64,000 bases of DNA, from positions 248,001-312,000 of the forward strand of contig NZ_JAGMWN010000002.1 in the NCBI RefSeq assembly GCF_017963645.1, written 5' to 3'. The notes under the pieces are model-generated. The model did not search any database. It saw only the letters and a list, made by a program, of their open reading frames with translations, and had not been told where the DNA came from. Made by a program: the position numbers and the translations under genes. The stretch's first letter is position 1, and each line of letters starts with the position of its first letter. Source of the DNA: Marivibrio halodurans (GTDB taxonomy: Bacteria; Pseudomonadota; Alphaproteobacteria; UBA8366; Aestuariispiraceae). This document shows, piece after piece, positions 50,071-56,545 of the stretch.

Positions 50071-50952
50071 ATGACCATGATGATGCCGCCGATTATCGAT
50101 ATGCGCCTTCGCCCGCCGATTCCCGCCTGGACGCGGGGCAGCGTGTTCCGCACCGCGATGCACTATCCCCGGCAGATGATCAGCTTCAAGGGCGCGCGCT
50201 CCGCCTGGCTGGAGGATCTCGATCTGTTGTTCGAGGAGATGGATTCCGCCTCCATCCGCTATGGCGTCCTGATCGGCAGGGCCTCCTCCGGGGCCGGTAC
50301 GCTCGGCGGTGTCGACAATGCCGAGATCGTGGAGGCCGTGAACCGCTATTCCGACCGGTTCCTGGGCTTCCTGGGGGTCGACCTGGACGATATCGACAAG
50401 GGGCTCGGGGAAATCCGCGACTATGCCTCGGTCGAGAACATCAAGGGCATTTCCATCGAGCCCGGGTCCGCCCGCGAGCCGCGATGGTCGGACGATGCCA
50501 GCCTCGATCCGATCTATGAGATCGCGCTGGAATACGACCTGCCGGTGTCGATCTCGCTTTCGGGATTGCTGTCGGTCCTGGGCGGGCACGATATCACTTG
50601 GTCCAGCCCGGTCTCGATCCAGCGGGTGGCCCAGAAATATCCCGATCTGAAGATCATCGTCTCGCACGCCGCCTGGCCCTATGCGCAGGAGATGGTCGTC
50701 GTCGCGCTCGCCTGTCCGAACATCTATGTGTCGCCGGACCTCTATGCCTCGACGAAGGGCATGATCTGCGCCGATACCTATGTGCAGGGGGCGAACATGT
50801 TCCTTGAGGATCGCACGCTTTTCGGAACCGCCTATCCGGTGAAGGACATTCAGGATTCGCTGCGCGACTTCCTGGATCTGGGCTACCGGCAGGATATCGT
50901 TCCGAAGATCCTCTACGGAAACGCGGCCAAGCTGCTGAAGCTCGATCTCTGA
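50071..50952 (+). CDS. Amidohydrolase-2 family protein
   Basis: A 293-residue TIM-barrel protein of the amidohydrolase-related group (ACMSD, 4-oxalomesaconate hydratase, lactonases). Seen: IIDMRLRPPIP in place of the usual HxH metal site at strand one, IIVSHAAWPYAQEM (His after strand six region), YVSPDLYAS and FGTAYPVKDIQDSL near the end. The first HxH is replaced by RLR, so metal binding, if any, is changed. It follows the carboxyltransferase by 34 bases and is likely in its operon. Hydrolase, decarboxylase or lyase activity is all possible. Confidence 0.8.
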   Translation: MTMMMPPIIDMRLRPPIPAWTRGSVFRTAMHYPRQMISFKGARSAWLEDLDLLFEEMDSASIRYGVLIGRASSGAGTLGGVDNAEIVEAVNRYSDRFLGFLGVDLDDIDKGLGEIRDYASVENIKGISIEPGSAREPRWSDDASLDPIYEIALEYDLPVSISLSGLLSVLGGHDITWSSPVSIQRVAQKYPDLKIIVSHAAWPYAQEMVVVALACPNIYVSPDLYASTKGMICADTYVQGANMFLEDRTLFGTAYPVKDIQDSLRDFLDLGYRQDIVPKILYGNAAKLLKLDL

Positions 50953-51005
50953 ACGGAGAGGGCGAGGAACGAGAATGGAAGCGGACGGCTCCCGACCGAG
51001 TTGGA

Positions 51006-51842
51006 TCAGGGGCCGTCCGACTTCAGCAGGTTCCGGTACTCGAAATTCTCCGTGTTGAGCAGCGTGCGCCGCCATTCCACGGGGCGGTCCTCGAAGGTGA
51101 CGGCGACGCGTATGATCTCCAGCAGCGGCGTGCCCAGCGCGATGTTCAGCCGCTTGGCCGTGCGCGCGTCGGCGGGGATCGCGCGCAGCCGGTCCAAAGT
51201 CCGGATCACGTTGATGCCGAAACGGCTCTGATAGAGGTCGTAGATCGTCGTGTCGCGCGCCACGAACTCCGCCTCCGTCAGGCCGGGGAAAAGCGATTCC
51301 GGGATGCGGATCTCGTCCAGAACCGCCGGTTCCCCGCCCATCAGCATGATGTTGAACACCCGATAGATCGGGTCGCCCACGCGAAGCCCCAACGCCTCCG
51401 CCGTCGGCGCGTCGGCGGTCGCGGCCTCGAAGGACAGCGTCTGGACGATCGGGATTTCCCGGTGTCCGTCATGGCTGACGATGTGGAAGAAGAAGTTCAG
51501 CATCCGCTCCGGGCTATAGGGCGCCAGGAAGGTGCCGCGCCCCTGCTGGCGGATCAGGACATGTTCGGCGACCAGCTCGTCGATGGCGCGGCGGATCGTG
51601 CCGATGCTCGTTCCGAACATCGCGCAGAGTTCCTTCTCCGTCGGGATCGCCTCTCCGGCCTGGATGTCGCCGCTGCTCAACATCCGGGTGATCGCGAACT
51701 TCACCTCTTTATAGAGCGGTTGGCGGGACTCCCCCATCAGGGTCACCGACTCGCGGCGGCCGCGCCGGGCCGGTTTGGGATCGCTCGTCTGAGCGGCCTT
51801 CGTCGGGGGGACGGTCTCGGTGGTCGGGGAGCGTCTTGGCAT
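51006..51842 (-). CDS. GntR/HutC family regulator with UTRA domain
   Basis: A 278-residue regulator: winged helix-turn-helix (about 45-110: YKEVKFAITRMLSSGDIQAGEAIPTEKELCAMFGTSIGTIRRAIDELVAEHVLIRQQGRGTFL) and a C-terminal UTRA ligand domain (about 120-275). The ATG at 51842 is chosen because the sequence before it is basic and lacks family similarity. It is divergent from the MmgE/PrpD gene, and the gap between them contains palindromes. It probably senses the pathway substrate or an intermediate. The 5' part of its transcript holds a large perfect hairpin. Confidence 0.88.
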   Translation of the reverse strand: MPRRSPTTETVPPTKAAQTSDPKPARRGRRESVTLMGESRQPLYKEVKFAITRMLSSGDIQAGEAIPTEKELCAMFGTSIGTIRRAIDELVAEHVLIRQQGRGTFLAPYSPERMLNFFFHIVSHDGHREIPIVQTLSFEAATADAPTAEALGLRVGDPIYRVFNIMLMGGEPAVLDEIRIPESLFPGLTEAEFVARDTTIYDLYQSRFGINVIRTLDRLRAIPADARTAKRLNIALGTPLLEIIRVAVTFEDRPVEWRRTLLNTENFEYRNLLKSDGP

Positions 51843-51997
51843 GATCCGCGTCTCGTCGCTTTCGTTATCGGGAGATGCCGCCCGGCGACGGGTCACGTGC
51901 CGTCGATTTTCGGGCATTGTCGGCGAGGAACCCGGCCCGGTGGCGAAGCCTAGACAGGATTCCCTCATCCTTCCAGGCCTCGTTGCCAGGTCGCCTT

Positions 51998-52039
51998 GCC
52001 CGGTCGCCTTGCCAGGCCTCATTGGCAAGGCGACCGGGC
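51998..52039. repeat. Perfect 17-bp inverted repeat with nearby partial direct copies
   Basis: GCCCGGTCGCCTTGCCA (51998-52014) and its exact complement (52023-52039) around an 8-base loop. A further partial copy, GGTCGCCTTGCC, lies at 51989-52000, and AGGCCTC-TTG-C-AGG segments flank it. No T-run follows on either strand, so it is not a standard terminator. Confidence 0.85.
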
Positions 52040-52068
52040 GCGGGCGGCGCGGGATGCGACACCTCTTG

Positions 52069-52099
52069 ATTATCGGTCGATAATAGATTTGTATCATAC
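52069..52099. promoter_or_regulatory. Operator candidates between gntR and the MmgE/PrpD gene
   Basis: Two palindromes in 31 bases: ATTATCGGTCGATAAT (52069-52084, 7-bp arms) and GTATCATAC (52091-52099). They lie 34-64 bases before the MmgE/PrpD start, in an AT-rich patch. The divergent GntR-family protein is the likely binder (inference). Confidence 0.6.
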
Positions 52100-52132
52100 A
52101 TATGTTTTAGCTGTCACTGCATGAGGCCTGGG

Positions 52133-53479
52133 ATGAACATCACGAAGGAAATCGCGGCGCGCGTCGCCGGAACGCGGTTCGAGGATTTCTCGGACCACGA
52201 CGTCGCCTACTCCAAGACGCTTGCCATGAGCGCGCTGGGCGCGATGGTCGCCGGTCCCTATTGCGTCGGCAGCGATATCATGACCCGCTATGTCGAGCGC
52301 GCGGGCGGGGCCGGGGAGGCGAGTGTCCTCGGCGCCGGCATGAAGGCGCCGGTGGAGATGGCGGCGCTGGCCAACGGCACCTATGCCCACGCGACGGAAT
52401 ACGAGGACGACAGCTTCCCCGAGGCAGTGTCCAGCTACACGCTGTTTCCCGCCATTCTGGCGATGGGGGAGAAGCTCGGCTCCGACGGTAAGGACGTCAT
52501 CGCGGCCTTCATCCTGTCCTACGAGGCGCAGGCGCGCATCGGCCTCGCCTGCCGGGAGGCGAGGCGTCTCGGCTACATGGTGTTGAGCCTCGCGGGCTCG
52601 ATCGGCTGCGCGCTCGCCGGCGCCAGGCTGCTCAAGCTCGACGAGGAAGCGACCGCCAATGCCATCGCGATCGCCGCCTCCCAGGCCAGCGGTCTCGGTT
52701 ATCAGACGGGCACCATGTCGCACATCGTGGAGATGGGCTTCTCCGCGCGGAACGGCTTGACCGCGGCGCTCCTGGCGGCGGACGGCTTCACCGGCCAAAA
52801 GGACATCCTCGAGGCGCCGCGCGGGCTGTTCAACATCATCACGGCCGGCAAGGTGGATAATCCGGAGGGCATCATCGAGGATTGGGGCAAGCCCTTCCGC
52901 ATCAACGAAATCGGGATCAAGTCCTATCCCTGCTGCTACCACCTGCAACGGATGATCGAAACGACGGCGGCGGTGAAGGAAGAGGAAGGGTTGAGCGCCG
53001 ATGACATCGACGCGATCTCGGTCGAGGTCAACGCGTTCTTTCCGACCGTGGTGCAGCATGCCGAGCCGAACGATCCGATCCAGGCGCAATTCAGCCTGCC
53101 TCATTCGCTGGCCATCGCGATGCTGGAACCCCGCGTCCTGCCCGCCGGTTTTGGCCGGGACAAGATCGCGGACCCCGCCTTCGCGGCCTTCCGCAAGAAG
53201 GTCGAGACCGTCGTGCGCGAGGATTGGGGCTGGACCCCGACCGGCTGGACGCCGAGCCTGACCTACCGGTTGAAGGACGGGCGGGTCATCGAACGCCGCC
53301 CCGAAACCGCGAAGGGCCAGCCGCCGGCGCTCCTCGGCTTCGAGGAGTGCGTCCCGAAATATCGCGGCTGCGTCGAGGGTATCGTGCCGGAGGACAGGAT
53401 CGTCCGGTCGATCGAACTGATGGCCGGCATGGAGGAGTGCGCGGATATCGGCCAGTTGATGCGCGCGGTGGCCGTCTGA
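52133..53479 (+). CDS. MmgE/PrpD family protein
   Basis: A 448-residue member of the family containing 2-methylcitrate dehydratase, cis-aconitate decarboxylase and related enzymes that act on tricarboxylic or substituted succinic acids. Seen: the all-helical N-terminal domain with YAHATEYEDDSFPEAVS (the place of the active-site His/Asp), ASQASGLGYQTGTMSHIVEMGFSARNGLTAALLA, and IGIKSYPCCYHLQRMIE. It is the first gene of its transcript and divergent from gntR. It may dehydrate or decarboxylate a carboxylated intermediate made by the neighbouring carboxylases. The ATG at 52121 is an alternative start. Confidence 0.88.
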   Translation: MNITKEIAARVAGTRFEDFSDHDVAYSKTLAMSALGAMVAGPYCVGSDIMTRYVERAGGAGEASVLGAGMKAPVEMAALANGTYAHATEYEDDSFPEAVSSYTLFPAILAMGEKLGSDGKDVIAAFILSYEAQARIGLACREARRLGYMVLSLAGSIGCALAGARLLKLDEEATANAIAIAASQASGLGYQTGTMSHIVEMGFSARNGLTAALLAADGFTGQKDILEAPRGLFNIITAGKVDNPEGIIEDWGKPFRINEIGIKSYPCCYHLQRMIETTAAVKEEEGLSADDIDAISVEVNAFFPTVVQHAEPNDPIQAQFSLPHSLAIAMLEPRVLPAGFGRDKIADPAFAAFRKKVETVVREDWGWTPTGWTPSLTYRLKDGRVIERRPETAKGQPPALLGFEECVPKYRGCVEGIVPEDRIVRSIELMAGMEECADIGQLMRAVAV

Positions 53480-53524
53480 CCATCCGCACGTCGCGGTTTA
53501 GAGCATGATGATATCATCCATTCT

Positions 53525-54442
53525 CTAGAAGTTCCGGAAGCTCTCCTCGAAGCCCTTCGCGCGGTCGCGCAGGGCCTCGATGAGGGTTTCCACCGCATGC
53601 GATTGCGGACGCTGAACCGGTAGCAACATGCCGAACTGCAGCGTGATGGCGGGGCGGAAGGGTTTCAGGATCACGCCCTTGTCGGCGAAGGCGCTGGCCG
53701 TGAAGACCTCGACGATCGAAACGCCCAGTCCGGCGGCCACCATGTCGCAAATGGCGGCGCCGGATTGGGTCTCGATCATCAGTTGGCGCTCCACCCCCAT
53801 CTCGTCGAAGACCTGATCGACGCGGCGGCGCAGGACCGTGTCCGGGATGATCGAGATGAAGGATTCGTTCGCGAGATCGCCGGCCGTGATCACCGGGGCC
53901 TCGCTCAGCCGATGGCCGGGCGGCAGGACGCAGACGCAATTCAGGCTCGCCAAGGGCATGATGTTGGCCGCCGGATAATCCACCGGCAGGGTCGCCAACC
54001 CAATGTCGAACTGCTGGCCGTCCAGCCACTCCCGCAGTTCGCGCTTGACGATGGTCTTCACCGAGAGCTGGATTTGCGGCATCTGCTCGTGAAAGACCTT
54101 CAGGGCCTCCGGCACCAGCCGCTGGACCATCGGCATGGTCGCGATGATCCGGATCAGACCGCTGTCGGTCAGCGCGATGTTCTGCATCAGATTGCTGAGA
54201 TGCGTCAGGCCGGGATAGACGCGTTCGATCCCGCGATAGAGAGCCTCGGCCTCCGGCGTGGGGTGAAGTCGCCCGCCGCGCCTTATGAAGAGCTGATAGT
54301 CGACCTGTTCCTCGAAATTGTGGATCAGCCGGCTGACCGCCGGCTGCGAGATGTGCAACGTCGCCGCCGCCTGGCTTGTCGATCCGGAGATCATCACCCA
54401 GCGGAACGCATCGATCTGCTTGAGGTTCAGGGCGCCGGCCAT
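53525..54442 (-). CDS. LysR family regulator
   Basis: A 305-residue LysR-type regulator: N-terminal winged helix-turn-helix (LKQIDAFRWVMISGSTSQAAATLHISQPAVSRLIHNFEEQVDYQLFIRRGGRLHPTPEA, split here by position 5-63) and a periplasmic-binding-like effector domain (about 90-300). The start is set at MAGALNLKQ. It is divergent from the acyl-CoA carboxyltransferase gene, and an ATAAT-N7-ATTAT box lies between, so it is the probable activator of the 54702-58792 operon. Confidence 0.92.
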   Translation of the reverse strand: MAGALNLKQIDAFRWVMISGSTSQAAATLHISQPAVSRLIHNFEEQVDYQLFIRRGGRLHPTPEAEALYRGIERVYPGLTHLSNLMQNIALTDSGLIRIIATMPMVQRLVPEALKVFHEQMPQIQLSVKTIVKRELREWLDGQQFDIGLATLPVDYPAANIMPLASLNCVCVLPPGHRLSEAPVITAGDLANESFISIIPDTVLRRRVDQVFDEMGVERQLMIETQSGAAICDMVAAGLGVSIVEVFTASAFADKGVILKPFRPAITLQFGMLLPVQRPQSHAVETLIEALRDRAKGFEESFRNF

Positions 54443-54596
54443 GCGTTTCTCCGAAATGAATAGTCGCGGTCTAATATATACCGAAAGCTTATGTCTTGTC
54501 CTGTGGATTGGCATGAAACGCCTTGATCTATCAACGCCATGCTGGGCAGGGGCGGGCGCGCGTGTTGTGATCGTTTCTATGCTAAAATGTTATAGA

Positions 54597-54624
54597 TGCA
54601 TGATTTAATAATATTGGAAATTAT
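54597..54624. promoter_or_regulatory. LysR-type binding box before the acyl-CoA carboxyltransferase gene
   Basis: ATAAT (54608-54612), seven bases, ATTAT (54620-54624) fits the T-N11-A palindrome of LysR regulators. The overlapping string GCATGATTTA (54597-54606) is also found at 46179-46188 before biotin carboxylase, a hint of shared control. Confidence 0.55.
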
Positions 54625-54701
54625 AGGGTGAGCCCGCGAGAATATATTGAAAGGGCGCCCGGGGCGCCGACGAAGAAGAGTGTTCATGCGGGAGGATATC
54701 G

Positions 54702-56231
54702 GTGGCGTTCGACGATTTGCTCGATGATCATGCGCGGCGGAAGCAAACCGCCCTTGCTATGGGGGGCGAGGAGAAGCTCGCGAAGCGGCGCGACCAGGGA
54801 AACCTGAATGCGCGCGAACGCTTGGATGTCCTGCTGGACCGGGGGTCGTTCTTCGAATCCGGTTTGTTCGCCAAGGGCATTCGCCCCGAGGCGCGTCACA
54901 AGACGCCGGCGGACGGCAAGATCGCCGGCTATGGCCGTGTCGACGGGCGCGAGGTCGCGGTTGTCTCGAACGATTTCACGGTCGTCGGCGCGACGAGTAG
55001 CGCCATCAACGGCAAGAAGATCCGTCATATGCGCGAGGTCGCGAGCGAGCGCGGCCTGCCGCTGATTTTCCTGGGAGAATCGGCCGGCGCGCGCATGCCG
55101 GATCGCATGGGGGCCGCGGGCCGCGCCATGCTGGGCCAGGACGCGGCGGAATATCTGCGCGACCGGAAGACGCCCTGGGTGTCGGCGCTGCTGGGTGACT
55201 GTTACGGGTCCTCCACTTGGTATGCTTGCCTGTCGGACTTCGTCGTGATGCGCAAGGGCGCGACCCTTGCCGTCGCCAGCACGCGCGTCACCTCGGTCGC
55301 GATCAACCAGTCGGTGGAAGCCGAGGATCTCGGCGGGTGGCGGCTGCATACCGGGTCGACGGGCCTGGTCGATATGGCCGTCGACACGGACGAGGAGGCG
55401 CTGGAGGCGGTTCGTACCTTCCTTGGCTATCTGCCGAGTCACCGCGGCGAGGCGCCGCCCCGGGTCGAGGCCCGGCCCCCGGAGGACGGCGCGGCCGACC
55501 GGATTCTCGACATCCTGCCGGACGTGCGGAACGCCGTTTACGACGTTCGCGATATCGTGCGCTGCGTCGTCGACGCGGACAGCCTGTTCGAGTTGAAGGC
55601 GCGCTTCGGCAAGTCGGTCGTCACGGGCCTTGCCCGGATCGATGGGCGTTCCGTCGGTATCCTGGCGAATAATCCGAAGTTCAAGGGCGGCGCGATCGAT
55701 GTGGATGCGATGCGCAAGGCGGTGAGCTTCCTGGTCCTGTGCGATTCCTACAATATTCCGGTCGTCTTCATGGTCGACCAGCCTGGCTTCCTGATCGGCA
55801 TCGATGGAGAGAAGCGCTGGGCGCCCGGGCGCATCATGAACTGGATGAACGCCATCAGCCTGGTCACCACGCCCAAGATCTCGGTGATCATGCGCAAGAG
55901 CTACGGCCAGGCCTATCTGAACATGGGTGGCGGGCGGAACTCCGACGAGGTGCTGTCCTGGCCCACGGCCGATCTGGGGTTCGTCGACCCGGTTCTCGGC
56001 GTGCACATGCTCCACAAGCTGAAGCGCGAGGACGATCCGGAACGCTTCGACTCGCTCGTCGCGGAGCTGAAGCAGGATTCAACCGCCTATTCCTTGGCCG
56101 AGCTTTACGAGACGCATGCGGTCATCGACCCGCGCGAGACGCGGGACGCGCTGACGCGCCTGTTGGAAGTGCATGCGCGGGAGGGTGTGGTCGGCGAGCA
56201 CAAGTTGGCCAATTGGCCGACCTCCTACTGA
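54702..56231 (+). CDS. Acyl-CoA carboxyltransferase, PccB/12S-like
   Basis: A 509-residue crotonase-fold carboxyltransferase of the propionyl-CoA carboxylase beta / transcarboxylase 12S group. Seen: KLAKRRDQGNLNARERLDVLLDRGSFFE, NDFTVVGATSSAINGKKIRHMREVASERGLPLIFLGESAGARMPD in order along residues 30-130, DQPGFLIGIDGEKRW, and IMRKSYGQAYLNMGGG. The oxyanion positions are unusual: GDCYGSS where PccB has AGGA, and GQAY where it has GGAY, so the acyl-CoA pocket probably differs. The GTG start follows GGGAGGATATC. It begins the operon with a small biotin carrier and an acyl-CoA synthetase. Confidence 0.88.
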   Translation: MAFDDLLDDHARRKQTALAMGGEEKLAKRRDQGNLNARERLDVLLDRGSFFESGLFAKGIRPEARHKTPADGKIAGYGRVDGREVAVVSNDFTVVGATSSAINGKKIRHMREVASERGLPLIFLGESAGARMPDRMGAAGRAMLGQDAAEYLRDRKTPWVSALLGDCYGSSTWYACLSDFVVMRKGATLAVASTRVTSVAINQSVEAEDLGGWRLHTGSTGLVDMAVDTDEEALEAVRTFLGYLPSHRGEAPPRVEARPPEDGAADRILDILPDVRNAVYDVRDIVRCVVDADSLFELKARFGKSVVTGLARIDGRSVGILANNPKFKGGAIDVDAMRKAVSFLVLCDSYNIPVVFMVDQPGFLIGIDGEKRWAPGRIMNWMNAISLVTTPKISVIMRKSYGQAYLNMGGGRNSDEVLSWPTADLGFVDPVLGVHMLHKLKREDDPERFDSLVAELKQDSTAYSLAELYETHAVIDPRETRDALTRLLEVHAREGVVGEHKLANWPTSY

Positions 56232-56289
56232 CCCTCCAACTCCTCCGCGCGCGGCGGAACAAGCGAAGAGAGAAGAGAAGAAGGACCCC

Positions 56290-56511
56290 ATGGCCGAGAT
56301 CGAAGTAAAGAGTGATATCGCCGGCACCGTTTGGAAGATCATGGTCGCGCCCGGCGCCGAGGTCGCGGAGGACGACACCTTGGTCATCCTGGAATCCATG
56401 AAGATGGAGATCCCGGTCTCCTCGCCGGAGGACGGGACGGTCAAGAGCATAGCGCTGGCGGAAGGCGATGCCGTGGTCGAAGGGCAGCTTGTCCTGGTTC
56501 TGGAAGTCTGA
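56290..56511 (+). CDS. Small biotin carrier protein (1.3S-like)
   Basis: A 73-residue protein that is almost only a biotinyl domain: IAGTVWKIMVAPGAEVAEDDT, then VILESMKMEIPV with the biotin Lys between two Met, and DGTVKSIALAEGDAVVEGQ. It matches the carriers that serve acyl-CoA carboxyltransferases or the 1.3S subunit of transcarboxylase, without their N-terminal assembly region. It lies directly after the 12S-like gene and is the second carrier of the locus; the 186-residue carrier is 8 kb away. Confidence 0.92.
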   Translation: MAEIEVKSDIAGTVWKIMVAPGAEVAEDDTLVILESMKMEIPVSSPEDGTVKSIALAEGDAVVEGQLVLVLEV

Positions 56512-56545
56512 GGACGATGTGGAGGATGCCGGGCGGAGTGGCGCG

